From contig JAVTVY010018991.1 of the NCBI GenBank assembly GCA_036873755.1, forward strand, positions 1 through 64,000: a DNA stretch of 64,000 bases, given 5' to 3'. This stretch comes from Hanleya hanleyi. Its lineage: Eukaryota > Mollusca > Polyplacophora > Lepidopleurida > Hanleyidae. The notes beneath the pieces are model-generated. The model did no database searches. It was given only the letters and a program-made list of their open reading frames with translations, and was not told the DNA's origin. A program made the translations under genes and the position numbers. This document shows positions 1 through 10,689 of this stretch, in pieces; position 1 is the stretch's first letter, and each line of letters starts with the position of its first letter.

Positions 1-596
1 GGGCCTGCATATGGCGTATACATATCTCGCCTAGTAGCATTTGTTAGATCCTGTGTTAAATGTGACGATTTTAATCAACGTCACAAAACATGATTGCAGA
101 AACTTATAAAACACGACTATACCACCAAGCACCTCCACTCGAAGTTTCTCAAATTTGGCGATACATGTCGCAAGCTGATAGCAAAATAGAGTGCAAGATC
201 TATGGCGTTACTTGTGTCTGATTCCGCTTAACCCGGTTCTAGGTGTCGTATGAGCCATGTACTTCATGATCCTCATGGTGGCCATATGAACAGTCACAAT
301 CAAATCGTGACAGATACATCATTCTCCAGATGACGACTCTACAACGAATATCATATGGATTAAGAATACTGATCAGCGATACGGATTTGAAAAGTTTGGA
401 ACATCATGATGTCTTGCCGGCATCATTGAAAACTGTTGACCGCTTCTCTCTTGCAGGAAACTAGCCTATGTTTATGTATACTATGATTGTCTTTTTGAAT
501 TTGGTGGTAATGCTGTTATATGGAATAAGGAAAAGGTCTTTGGATTATGGACGCGAATATTCTTTAATGGGCGACGGGTGAATTATGAATGACGGA
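1..596 (+). mobile_element. Penelope-like element, 3' end (cut by window edge)
   Basis: The start matches the C-terminal coding end of the PLE at 3550-6635 (Gly-Pro-Ala-Tyr region) and continues through the same 3' UTR to the shared end near the motif TGAATTATGAATGACGG. The coding part is decayed, for example by a frame change after the region equivalent to 6100. The UTR hairpin (stem GTCAC/GTGAC, loop AATCAAATC) lies at 291-313. The remainder of the copy is left of the window. Confidence 0.85.
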
Positions 597-1216
597 AGAT
601 TTGGGTTATCCCTACCAGGCCTGGGGGGTGGCCATCATGCTCCGTACCAAACCTCCTACCCTATGACTAGAACGACAAAAATTTTAGAGCTGACACTCCG
701 CAGCTTCGTAGTTTATCGTATTGATGTCATTTTGAGCCTATTTGCATAACCCCGAGCAGAGAAGCATGGGTAAATTCAAAATGACCGCCATGTGGGGGTA
801 CCAGAAATGTAATGTTTTCGTCATTTTTCTTCAACATTCCTCATTTCCTGCAAGGAAAAGAGGACAAAACATTTTATTTCACATCAGATTATTATTTACT
901 AATTTATCATGCTTTTCTTGCAAAGCAAATACATAAATACAAAATGTGAAAAAAATCTGACCAAAAAATCGACCAAAAGGATTTTGCAAATGACGTTACT
1001 GTGACGCCATGAAAGCGCTCGTCTTGGATTTTCTGGTAGAAATTTACACAAACTTATGATGTGGTATGGTTCAGTCTCCTAGATCAAGGGGTAAGAAAAA
1101 TATTTTCGCCCCCCCCCCACCCACAGGCCTGACAGGTCCCAAAACTTTTGAAAATCCCAGGCGAGAAAGGGTTAAGGATAAATATAGTTAATAAACACAA
1201 CCGTATAGTCAGTCTT
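597..1216. other. No gene recognised
   Basis: AT-rich DNA with a short C-tract near 1111-1121. The open frame at 742-936 has no recognisable domain and no splice-site support. I see no RNA gene or promoter here. Confidence 0.4.
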
Positions 1217-1530
1217 TCAATAAGACTATATGTGGATTATCGCCTAGTGAATGCTGTAACTGTGAAAGATGTTTTTCTGTTACCCCATACCCATGTCTAA
1301 ATAGGTGCTTCAGAATGTTCGACATGGTTTGCTACTCTCGATATTACTTCTGCATATAACTAAGTTCCGACACGGAAAGGAAAACGAAAGACGGAAAATG
1401 ACACCAAAGAAGGGTTATTTAGAATACTACAATACCGTTCGGTCTTTCCATTTCACCTGCTAGTTTTTAGCGAGTCATGAAATTAGCTCTGAGTGGTTTC
1501 CAGGGCTAGGCTGCAGTTAAATCCTGTGTA
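1217..1530 (+). pseudogene. Decayed Ty3/gypsy reverse transcriptase fragment
   Basis: The plus-strand translation from 1217 carries RT signatures in the usual order: VDYR-LNAVTVKDVFLLP (fingers), then after a stop and a gap ATLDITSAYN (motif A region, Asp present), then TKEGLF. This matches the Ty3/gypsy pattern of CVDYRxLN, STLDLxSGY and TKxGLYxF. There are several stops and frame changes, and nothing downstream resembles the YxDD box, RNase H or integrase. It is a dead fragment from a different family than the element at 12097-16879. Confidence 0.65.
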
Positions 1531-1670
1531 ATTCACGTCATAACGGAGGTAATCTTATAATGGCCGAGAAGGTACAGCGCTGCATCTTTTTATGTACGAA
1601 GGACCGACGCAAAGATCAGATTGCAAAGTAGCCAAGCCAAGCCACGTTGCGAAGTCAGGGGATAAATAGT

Positions 1671-2037
1671 AGGTGTCAGATCCGACATTCAATATGGAGC
1701 GGTCGTCTATAAAAGAATTTCCACGTCAATAATCGAAATACCTATTTCGTATGACAGCACCGATTTCAAAATTGTATGAAATAAAACTACAAAACCACAA
1801 GATGTTTTCTTACAAAAGAGAAACAGTCAACAGGTTTTCATGATGTTTGCGAGACATCATTAAGTTTTTTACACAAAATCCTAATCAGTGAACATTATTT
1901 TTAACCAAATGAATTTTCAAATCGTTATCTAGAATATGTAAATCAAGCTTTGATTGTCACTATTCATTTGAACATTTTGATTATCATTACATGATATCCA
2001 AAAGTTTCCTAGCTCCGGGAATTAGACAATAGTTACG
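1671..2037 (-). mobile_element. Diverged PLE 3' UTR copy
   Basis: Read on the minus strand, this is a diverged copy of the PLE 3' UTR, with the ATTGAATGTCGGATCTGACxCCT end at 1671 and the conserved block around the ggtcaacagttttcaatgat motif. It ends at the AATTCC-type sequence exactly where the next copy (2038) begins, so the two sit head to tail. Confidence 0.65.
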
Positions 2038-2590
2038 ATTACAAGCGTCTAGTCCGTCATTCATAATCCAGCCGTCGTCCATTAGAGAATATCCGCGTCC
2101 ATAATCCAAAGACCTATTTCATATTCCATATAACAGTATTAGCACCAAATTCAAAAAGACAATCATAGTATACATAAACATAAGCTTGTTTCCTGCAAGA
2201 GAGAAGCGGTCAACAGTTTCAATGATGCCGGCAAGACATCATGATGTTCCAAAAATATCAAATCTGTATCGCTGATCAGTATTCTTAATCCATAATATTC
2301 GTTGTAAAGTCGTCATCTAAAGAATGATGTATCTCAGTCACGCTTTGATTGTGACTGTTCATATGAGTACCATGAGGATCTTGAAGTACATGGGTTCATA
2401 CGGCCCCTAGCCCCGGATTAATCGGAAACCTAGCGTCAGAGGGCTTGCATGCTACTATGGACACGTCAGTGTACGATATTTTGTCACAGAATTTGAGAAA
2501 CGTTTAGCTGAGGTGTTTGGTTGTGTAGCCTTGCTTGGCAAGTTTCTGCAATGACATTTTGATTGATATTGTCACAGTCTGTAGTTCATC
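2038..2590 (-). mobile_element. PLE 3' end, reverse copy
   Basis: A well-conserved reverse copy of the PLE 3' UTR starting at the terminal TTACAAGCGTCTAGTCCG. It includes the perfect 7-bp hairpin at 2335-2357 (CAGTCAC / GTGACTG) and the decayed C-terminal coding end (about 2480-2590). It abuts the copy at 1671-2037 in the same orientation. Confidence 0.8.
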
Positions 2591-3112
2591 TAGCAAATCC
2601 TAGCAGGTGATCTTATGTAACGAAAATGTAACGAAAATTATGAAATGGCAAGGACAAACGTAGTATGGATGACAAATTGCTCTAGACGTTTCGTACCGGA
2701 CTTCCCTTAAAGGTTCATATCCTTATTTAGTTAACAAAGAAGAACCAACTGTTCAGATGGACGGAAGACTGTCAAAAGACTTTTCCCGAATGGTAACTGG
2801 GGACACTTACACTATATTGACGTTACGTGTGCGTAGAATTTATGTTATCATCCGATTTGGATGCCCGCTGAATTTACACTGATCGAGCGATGAAATATGA
2901 CATGGGTCGAACTATCGAGGTGTTTTATTTGTCGAGCTTTGCCGTTTAAGTGAAATGAGGAGTTTAATGAGAAAGTTTAGTATTTTCTACAAACTTTAGC
3001 GAGGTCACCAACGAGAGTGCAAATACAAAGCTGAACCCTGCATGTTTTATGCTAGGCCGTGGGGTGTGACTTCTCACAGAAGTTGTAATTGCTGACAATG
3101 AGGATGTGAGCA
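2591..3112. other. No gene recognised
   Basis: No open frame with recognisable content on either strand and no repeat I can relate to the rest of the window. Confidence 0.35.
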
Positions 3113-3297
3113 GGCGTTGGATCCGAAATTCAGTATTCAGCTGTAGTTTCCCATCAATAACAGAAACATATTTTACGTTTGACAGTTAGCATGAATTCCA
3201 AACAGGCATGCAATTAAAAAAGTTTGTTTCCTGCAAGCGAGTAACGGTCAACAGTATTTAATGATTGCAGGACAATCACGATTACATGGTATTTTAA
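3113..3297 (-). mobile_element. Diverged PLE 3' UTR fragment
   Basis: Reverse fragment carrying the attCAGTATTCAGCTGTAG-type terminal block and the cggtcaacag...aatgat block of the PLE 3' UTR. It stops where the separate repeat at 3298 begins. Confidence 0.55.
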
Positions 3298-3549
3298 ATA
3301 CAACGCATATAAGGGAAGTGGAAAGTGGTGCCGACATACTGACAGAGCCACATGACTTCACAGTATAGTCTTCTGGTTAATCTATTCTAAAGAACATACC
3401 AAGAATCTAACGATTCGTGATATGTGTTGTATCTCAGGTACGCTTTTATTGTACCTGTTCATGTGGCTACTTGGATGACATGACCACACGGCCCCTACCA
3501 TCGGCATAAGCGGTATTAGATACAAATCTAGCCAGATATGATGGAAATG
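3298..3549 (-). repeat. Repeat B, left half (split by PLE insertion)
   Basis: This segment is nearly identical to 23101-23345 and 29654-29915, all starting at ACAACRCATATAAGG. It is a distant relative of the PLE 3' UTR in reverse: same order of blocks, and a hairpin at 3435-3457 with loop GCTTTTATT but a different stem (CAGGTAC/GTACCTG). It breaks off at GATGGAAATG, and the other half resumes at 6636 after the PLE. Confidence 0.8.
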
Positions 3550-4326
3550 TGGACACCGTGGATGTCTTACGTGTCCACTCTTTAATACTCCAGCGTCATT
3601 TAGTTCCGTGTTAACTGGTAACTCATATTATGTAAACTCGTATGTTGATCTCAGTAGTTCTACTACAAACCGTATTTATTTAGTTTCCTGTAAGAAGTGT
3701 GGTCAACAGTATGCAAGACCACCCAAAGACTCCATCTTAGGGTTAATGGTCACAGAAAATCCGTTAGAAAAAAGCAATTGCTTAGAGGTAAGCATTTGTT
3801 TGGACCCGGCCATGGCTGGGACAACTTTAGTATTCAGATCATAGACGTCGTCTATCCATCTGCCAAGGATTCCCCCCTTGGATCTGAGAGAAAAATCCGA
3901 GAGCGGGAACTATTCTGGATGCTAGAACTTGGGTCAGTGTCTCCGTATGGTTTAAATGATAATGTCAGTGGGTTCGGTAATGTTACAAACCGCCGTTCAC
4001 ATATATCCAATATTACCCAGCGATTTAAACCCCATCAACGGAGACATCGCAGCCATGGTTGGAGAAAGTTTAATAGTGCGATGATTCACGATCATATCAC
4101 TTTAAATTACTTAGTGGGTTTAACTAACACACCCAATAGTACACATAGCTTACGTACAGTTCTGTATGCGTTACCTCTGAGAGCTTTAAATCATATAGCC
4201 AGAGATATACAACAATCTGCGTCCTCAGGAAATATAATACCACCCAAAATCTCTAAAGTATGTCAAGATATAGCGTATTTTCGGTTGTATCGTTCAGTGA
4301 AACATCCCAAGATCGGCTTTTCTTGA
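3548..4326 (+). pseudogene. PLE N-terminal GIY-YIG endonuclease region
   Basis: Frame 2 reads a Cys/His-rich start (CGHRGCLTCPLF), then NRIYLVSCKKCGQQY, which fits the first half of a GIY-YIG module (IYL ... QYxG) with two Cys before it. A frameshift near 3730 moves the frame to TTQRLHLRVNGHR (the conserved Arg and His region) and then RERELFWMLELG..YGLNDN, where the Glu and final Asn fit the catalytic Glu and C-terminal Asn of GIY-YIG nucleases. A second frame change near 4300 leads into the linker. Its expected role is first-strand nicking for target-primed reverse transcription. Start codon and true N-terminus are missing. Confidence 0.8.
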
Positions 4327-6234
4327 AACTCAATTACTTAGATAAAGGACTGGACATTATCAATTTACCTCGAATCCTGAAAAAAACAGAGGTACGCAAT
4401 ACTGTACCAAACTATTTTAAGTTCACAGAACCTCGTTGCATTTCATATAAGTATACTAAATCTACAGCCACCAAAATATTCAATTAGTCTAATGCTGTCA
4501 AGGAGTTTGACTGGAACTTATACAGGTCGGGGGGCTATAGTTGTGATTATGAATCGTCGAACTTTATCTATACACCATGCAAACATGTTGTGACTGGTGA
4601 CCTTGATGTGGTGAGTGATAAGGACATAAGATTACTCCTGATGAAGGGACCTAAATATAGAGAGCCGAGAAATATGAATTTGAAGGCCGACCAGAAGATA
4701 GTCCTGTCTGCTTTGGAACATTACGTTATTGATTGGTCTAAGCGAGGAAAAGTTGAACCTACAGTACTCGATGATTGGCTGGACCTCACCAAGAGAAAGG
4801 TCGTTGAAACAATCCGCCATATTGACAGAACTACCCTTCCCCAAGCAAAACAAGTACTGAGAAGCCCCAATTCGCAAGAAGTTCTAGCAAATCTCCAGAG
4901 TAAATTCGTCATAGTTCCAGCAGACAAAGCTCCAAATAATATAATATTCATATGTAAATATTACTATTATCAGGTGCTGGTTGAAGAATTGAGTGTAAAC
5001 ATATCGTCATCAAAAACGTCTACTTACACTCAAACTGCATTTACTCTGGAAGTTTTATATAACAATCACAAAACGTTTCTCATGGAAAGAGGTATTTATC
5101 TTCCAACCAAACATAACGATATACCAGAAGTATACTGGACTCCCAAAATGCATAAATCACCATACAAAGCTAGATTCATAGCTGGTTCTAGAAGCTGCCC
5201 CATCAAGCTTCTTTCAACCCTCTTGGCGAGGGCCCTTCAGGAGGTAAAAGCATTTTGGGAAAGGTATTGCGCCACTATTTCTAAAAACTCTGGCGTTGAA
5301 TGTATGTGGATATTGAAAAACTCAAAATGTCTTACGGAAGAACTTGATGCTAAAGGTCACATACCGTACAGACATGTATCCACATGGGATTTCTCTACTC
5401 TCTATACTACAATCCCTCATCAGGACCTTATTGACCGTCTAAGTTCATTAATAGTATCTGTGTTCAAGAAAACTGATCGTAGATATATTAATGTCGGAAG
5501 CCATAAAGCATTCTTTAGCTCTACTACATACAAGAGATATCATTCATGGGATGTTTCTTTGTTTATAGAGTTGCTTGAATTTCTCATTAAAAATATCTAT
5601 GTGAAATTTGGCAACACAATATATCAACAGCATATAGGTATTCCAGTGGTTACTAATTGTGCACCCCTATTGGCTGACCTATATCTGTTCTCTTATGAAT
5701 ATGACTATACGCAGGCGCTTTCAAAACCCGATCCATTCAAAGCCCGTTCCTTCTCATTCATCAAACGCTATATAGACGATCTTCTCGCTGTGGATAATCG
5801 CTATAAAAATGACGCAGTGAAGGACATATATCCACCTTCACTGGATTTGAAGGAAACTACAGATAACCCTACAGGCACATCGTATTTAAACCTATATCTC
5901 TATAAAAATGAAGCAGGCCTTCTCTCTCGTCGACTGTATGGCAAAAGAGATGATTACAATTTCGACACCGTAAACTATCCCTTTCTGCACAGTAATATTC
6001 CAGTGTGACCTGCATATGGCGTATACATATCACGCCTAGTAGCATTTGTTAGATCCTGTGTTAAATGTGGCGATTTTAATCAACGTCACAAAAACATTGT
6101 TGCAGAAACTTATAAAACAGGGCTACACCACCAAGCGCCTCCACTCAAAGTTTCTCAAATTTGGCGATACATATCGCATGCTGATAGCAAAATACGAGCG
6201 TAGCGTGCAAGATCTATGGCCTTACGTTTCGTAA
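4260..6234 (+). pseudogene. PLE linker and reverse transcriptase
   Basis: From 4260 the frame continues the linker (LPRILKKTEVRNT) with a TAG at 4485-4487, then the short domain ending CDYESSNFIYTPCKHVV just before 4590. The CxC motif typical of Naiads reads C-D-Y here. RT landmarks follow: PADKAPNN (PLE DKA/DKG region), PKMHKSPYKARFIAG, TWDFSTLYTTIPH (motif A Asp), and RYIDDLLAV (motif C, YIDD). A TGA at 6006-6008 replaces the Gly codon present in the other copies at 1, 10216, 28450 and 61361. After one more frameshift near 6090 the C-terminal thumb-like end runs to TAA-type closure at 6234. RT and EN together would copy the element's RNA at the nick. Confidence 0.88.
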
Positions 6235-6315
6235 CTTGTGTCTAATTCCGCTTAATCCGGGGCTATAGGCCGTATGAATCCATGTACTTCAAGATCCTCA
6301 TGGTACTCATACGAA

Positions 6316-6338
6316 CAGTCACAACCAAAGCGTGACTG
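6316..6338 (+). other. Conserved hairpin of the PLE 3' UTR
   Basis: CAGTCAC, loop AACCAAAGC, GTGACTG: a perfect 7-bp stem. The same stem-loop is found at 291-313 (last bases altered), 2335-2357, 9885-9907 and 62738-62760. Related repeats keep the loop but use other complementary stems (see 29801-29823 and 41611-41633). It lies about 80 nt after the stop codon region and is always followed by AGATACATC-like sequence. Confidence 0.75.
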
Positions 6339-6635
6339 AGATACATCATTCTTTAGATGACGACTTTACAACGAATATTATGGATTAAGAATACTGATCA
6401 GCGATACGGATTTGATATTTTTGGAACATCATGATGTCTTGCCGGCATCATTGAAAACTGTTGACCGCTTCTCTCCTGCAGGAAACAGCCCTATGTTTAT
6501 GTATACTATGATTGTCTTTTTGAATTTGGTGCTAATACTGTTATATGGAATATGGAATAGGTCTTTGGATTATGGACGCGGATATTCTCTAATGGACGAC
6601 GGCTAAATTATGAATGACGGACCAGACGCTTGTAA

Positions 6636-6784
6636 TTGACAACTCGTATATAGGTAATTGGTGAGCTGTGTCGCTGTGACAACTCGTACACTAGGGATTG
6701 GTGAGCTGTATCGTCATCAGATGAAAATGACGGCATTTAACACAAAAGACTAGTCTGTAAGCCCCGATGTCGACCCAGCATCAA
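6636..6784 (-). repeat. Repeat B, right half
   Basis: Continues repeat B after the PLE insertion. It contains two direct copies of TGACAACTCGTA...GGTGAGCTGT spaced about 45 bp, then the block ending GTCGACCCAGCATCA shared with 30050-30065. The uninterrupted copy at 29654-30065 shows what the empty site looked like. Confidence 0.85.
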
Positions 6785-7610
6785 CTTCCCAGCATGATAC
6801 CCATGATTCTCTACAATTACTTAAAATGACGTCGTAAGATAAGGTATTATGTCAATTTTCCGTTCACATTTCCTTTCCATTCGACAATAAGTCAAATAAA
6901 TTTAGTGGGGTAATGTTTTGCCGTCCCCCACGACCGATAGGGTTAATTATGACGGCATTCGCCATTGTGATGTCACAAATGTTCTATACTGATTGGATTC
7001 TTTCATCTGCTGATCGAAAGCATGAGCTTTGTATTGGTAGACAAGATCTATCATTTTGTTTCATCCAATTATGCAAAGATGATCACATTTTACCCGTTCC
7101 ATATTTCCGGAAAATTAGTATCACCGCCTCTCACTGCAAAATCGCGTTGGCTACCGTCGCCCCAGATGAATCCCAGGTCTGTCATCCCTGGGCTAACACA
7201 CATACCCTAATTTTGGAGACAGCTTACTCCGAAATGTCAGCTCGAGGTGCAAACAGGAACAAATTCTAGGCCTCTAACTTCACAATGGCGGTCGGCCTTT
7301 GTTGTAATTAAATAAAAGATTTCCGTTTCCAGTTAAGCCCATTCTCCCAACGTCAGAGTTTGTAACCTCCAAACCGTCGGTAAACAACCTCGGGCTGCAC
7401 CCCTATACACATGCCTGGCGCGCAGCCGCATTGCGTCTTTTCCGCTAAGCCAATGAGACAGCGTGTTATATTTTCCGGCTGACTAAGTCATCACAGCTGA
7501 TCACCACATGGAGACGGGTGGGCATATTGTAAACAACGTCTGACAGGCGATCATTTCGATTCACAATGAGAGCTATTGTAAGCATTAATTGATAATGATG
7601 ATCCTGGAAA
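6785..7610. other. No certain gene; short dispersed repeat at 7211-7283
   Basis: The block GTCAGCTCGAGGTGC...CAAATTCTAG (7236-7269) recurs at 27572-27607, so it is a dispersed repeat. Around 7380-7500 base composition is more GC-rich, with a CCAAT sequence near 7450 and the palindrome TGACTAAGTCA near 7481-7491, a possible bZIP-type site. This might be a promoter for the open frame at 7611, but no TATA box or mapped start supports it. Confidence 0.3.
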
Positions 7611-7745
7611 ATGGATCTAGCATGTGGTATATGTGACCAGGCAATCAAAAAGCGTGCGTCTTTCAGAAAATTATATTATGGCCATGTGTATGGAATGATA
7701 TCTGTGATTCATGTCGCCGGTCTTTTGAAACCAGTGAGGGAGGGT
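7611..7745 (+). CDS. Possible first exon with a C4 zinc-finger-like motif, frameshifted
   Basis: From ATG at 7611 the frame reads MDLACGICDQAIKKR and GHVYGM. Shifting by one base after that gives CDSCRRSFETSE. The spacing C-x2-C ... YG-x-C-x2-C-RRSF resembles the first zinc module of nuclear-receptor DNA-binding domains. The second half needs the shift, and the exon may end at a GTAACA donor. It could be a decayed gene piece, a sequence error or chance. I cannot name a gene, and the neighbouring helicase fragment lies on the other strand. Confidence 0.25.
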
Positions 7746-8242
7746 AACACAACACAAATCAAAGTCAACACAAAATATAATAATGAAAAATTACTCCGCC
7801 AAAATTGCTCATCTGAACTTCAGCGAGGTATATTATTATGTATTTATGTGCAACAAGTACTAAAAACAATCAGTGAAGGAGGTGGACGAAATATATGCAT
7901 CGAAACCCATCATTGGCCTAATTTTACATAGTACTAAATATTAAATAATAAGATATCTGTAGTTAAATGTGTTTCCGTGGTATAATCATAATTAAGTCAT
8001 GAGTATTTACCTCTCCCCAAAAATATTAAGATTTTTGTCTGAATATAACGGATTTCAGTTTAGCAACTGTGCAACTAAATTATTTAAATTTGTTCAAACT
8101 TAAAAACGTTTATTAAATAAATTGGCTTTGAATTAAAAAATAACAATAACAGTATTATCACAATTTCCAGTATTATTTAAAATTTATTTTATAATTTATT
8201 ATAATTATTTTATTATTATAATTTATCTGTTCATAAACTTAC

Positions 8243-8525
8243 CATCGGATCACCGCATCAGCCTCGTCGGCGACAACAGTCGCCGTGGATTTCCCGTGTT
8301 TAATGAGAAAATCACGGTTCTCTTTCTGGTCTAACAGTAATTCGGGGCTTGCGAATACAAATGAATAATATCCCTCCTGTAGTTTTTCTCTGTCGCAATC
8401 GCCAGGTCCAAGATATGTGGCAGTATATCCCAGGGTTCGGAGTACATTTACTTGTTCGTTCATGATGGAAGTTAGCGAACAGATCACAAATATCAGTCCG
8501 GTTTTTGAAACATAAAGATTTGCCG
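8243..8525 (-). pseudogene. RecQ-like DNA helicase exon, probably broken
   Basis: The minus-strand frame reads LIFVICSLTSIMNEQVNVL (helicase motif Ia region), SFVFASPELLL (motif Ib-like) and VVADEADAVIRW (motif II, DEAD form), the order seen in superfamily-2 RecQ-like helicases. The exon ends at a strong donor, ATCCGATG|GTAAGT, at 8243. Upstream, after an AG at 8526-8527, a different frame reads GKSLCF, which fits the end of a Walker A motif, but residues between it and motif Ia are missing and the frame differs. The gene is therefore probably a pseudogene or has a sequence error. No further helicase exon was seen at lower coordinates. Confidence 0.55.
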
Positions 8526-8699
8526 CTGCACGTTCTCGTCGATATACAACGCCTATGTTGATTGGCTCGCCGAAGTTACGTTGAGCTTTTCGGAAATCAT
8601 TGGCCTCATTCGGTAATCTCAACAAGTTCGCTTCATTTAGTAACGGAGGCTGTTGATTGTCGAGAGCCATGCGCAGAAAAGCTGCGCGCCGCAATTATC

Positions 8700-9354
8700 C
8701 CGAGTTTGCAATCAGACGGTATATATGACAATAGGGGATATACAATCTGATGCCATAAGAATGGTTAAGCCCTACCTGGAAATTTTCCATTGTTAAAGCC
8801 CAGTGCCCATTAACGTATACGGAAGAAAACAGTTCATCACATTATAATCTCCGGCCTTGACTACATCACTCATTATTTTTGTAAACAATTATATCCAAAT
8901 AAAAATGTCAGAAATATTGCATATATAATAACGGATGTATTTACTGAAATATTGATTATTCCCTTTATTTCCTGGATCACACATAAGCGTTTAATTACTG
9001 AATTAAAATAAGTTTTCCATGAATAATCGTACTAAAAATAAGGCATAGGAATAAAACATAATTAGGTAATTGGTGTCAGTTGGATAATTTCCGGAATTCA
9101 TTTATAGCCTTTCTAACGTACATTTGTAGTTTTTTTGAGAAAACATGAAACAACCACGAGCATAACAACCCTCCGTTTGTAGAATGGTAATATTGGGTGA
9201 AATATTTGTCCAGTATCAAACATAAACTGAGCTTCATAATAATCCGAACTTTCAAAATAAATTGATGTCAATGGAATCCCAGTGTCAGATCCGCCATTCA
9301 GTAGATAACCGCGGTTCACAAAAAGTCCATAAGCGGGCAACCTTATTCATACGA
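8700..9354. other. No gene recognised
   Basis: AT-rich non-coding sequence. A PLE 3'-terminal scrap (gtcagatccgccattcag) sits at about 9286-9305. Confidence 0.35.
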
Positions 9355-9587
9355 CAAGATTATCTGCCGTCGTCCATTAAAGAATTCTCGCGTCCATAAT
9401 CCAAAGACCTCATTTCTATAACAGCATTGGCACCAACTTAAAAAAAATCATATTATACATAAATATGCTAGTCGTCCCTTAAAGAATTTCCGCGCCCATC
9501 ATCCAAAGACCTCATTCATATAACAGCATTAGCATCAACTTAGAAATAATAAATCATGGTGTACATGAATAGGCTAGTTTCCTGCAA
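9355..9587 (-). repeat. Tandem partial copies of the PLE 3' UTR
   Basis: Two head-to-tail reverse copies, each about 110 bp, of the terminal UTR block (CGTCCATTAAAGAAT... ATCCAAAGACCT... ATAACAGCATTRGC... AGGCTAG), at about 9360-9466 and 9467-9587. The full copy starting at 9588 carries the third. Confidence 0.75.
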
Positions 9588-10687
9588 TTACAAGAGTCTG
9601 GTTCGTCATTCATTATTCAGCCGTCGTCCATTAAAGAATCGCCGCGTCCATAATCCAAAGACCTATTTCATATTCCATATAACAACATTAGCACCAAGTT
9701 AAGAAAAAATTATAGTATGCATAAACATAGGCTAGTCTACTGCGGGAGAGAAGCGGTCAACAGTTTTCAATGATGCCGGCAAGACATCATGATGTACCAA
9801 AATTATCAAGTCCGTATCGCTGATCAGTATTCTTAATCCATATGGTATTCGTAGTAAAGTCGTCATCTCGAGAATGATGTATCACAGTCACGCTGTGATT
9901 GTGACTGTACATATGAACACCATGAGGGTCTTGAAGTACATGGGTTCATACGACCCCTAGCCCCCGGCTTAAGCGGAATTAGACGCAGGTTACGAAAGGT
10001 AACGTGATCACGCCAAAACGCCAGGTCTTGCACGCTACGCTCGTATTTTGTTATCAGCATGCGATATGTATCGTCAAATTTGAGTGGAGGCGCATGGTGG
10101 TATAGCCCTATTTTATAAGTTCCTGCAATAATGTTTTGTGACGGTGATTAAAATCATCACATTTAACACAGGATCTAGCAAATGCTACTAGGCGATATGT
10201 ATACGTCATATACAGGTCCCGCTGGAATATTGCTGTCCAGAAAGGGTTTAGTTTACGATGTCGAACTTGTGATCATCTCTTTTGTCGTTAGGGCTATCTG
10301 CAGTTTCCTTCAAATCCAGTGAAGGTGGATATATATCTTTCACCGCGTCATTTATATAGAGATTATCCACGGCAAGAAGATCGTCTATATAGCGGTTGGT
10401 GAATGAGAAGGAACGGGCTTTGAAAGCGCCTGCACATAGTCGTGTTCATAAGAGAACAAATATATGTCAGCCAACAGGGGTGCACAATTAGTACCTATAT
10501 GCTGTTGATATATTGTGTTGCCAAATTTCACATAGATATTTTTAATGAGAAAATCAAGTAACTCTATCAACAAAGAAATATCCCATGAATAATATTCTTT
10601 GTATATAGTAGATCTAAAGAATGCTTTATGACTTCTGACATTAATATATCGGCGATCAGTTTTTCTGAACACAGATAGGACAGACAT
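9588..10687 (-). mobile_element. 5'-truncated PLE, reverse strand
   Basis: Reverse copy beginning with the terminal block at 9588 (ttacaagagtctgg), the UTR with its hairpin at 9885-9907, the C-terminal coding end (about 9985-10250) and RT sequence to 10687. At 10687 the body stops abruptly and another UTR copy in the same orientation follows at 10690. Confidence 0.82.
10250..10687 (-). pseudogene. PLE reverse transcriptase fragment
   Basis: The minus-strand frame from 10687 reads FRKTDRRYINVRSHKAFF, then LLDFLIKNIYVKFGN and IYLFSYEHDYVQAL, the same region as 5460-5720 of the PLE at 3550. A short deletion removes the IPV residues before TNCAPLLAD. The frame then breaks near the YIDD motif. 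The rest of the C-terminus is readable in pieces to about 10215. Confidence 0.8.
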
Positions 10688-10689
10688 CG

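Larger units (their letters stand above)
3550..6635 (+). mobile_element. Naiad-type Penelope-like retroelement (N-terminal GIY-YIG), inactive
   Basis: A long PLE copy. A GIY-YIG endonuclease-like region (about 3590-3990) comes first, then a linker, then the reverse transcriptase (4590-6234), then a 400-bp 3' UTR ending in GACGCTTGTAA. Endonuclease before RT is the order known for the Naiad/Chlamys PLEs, whereas classical Penelope elements carry it after RT. The 5' end is truncated just upstream of the Cys-rich start of the ORF. The left junction is GGAAATG|TGG and the right junction TTGTAA|TTGACAACTCG, inside repeat B. Frameshifts and stops make it non-functional. Parts of the same family recur in both orientations throughout the window. 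Confidence 0.88.

Noticed and set aside
6006..6008. In-frame TGA in the PLE read as selenocysteine (some Naiads encode selenoproteins)
   Set aside because: Four other copies in the window have a Gly codon (GGA/GGG) at this site, so a nonsense mutation explains it.
6235..6635. Hammerhead ribozyme in the PLE UTR
   Set aside because: I did not find the CTGATGA core followed by GAAA in a three-stem layout; permuted PLEs are reported to lack it.
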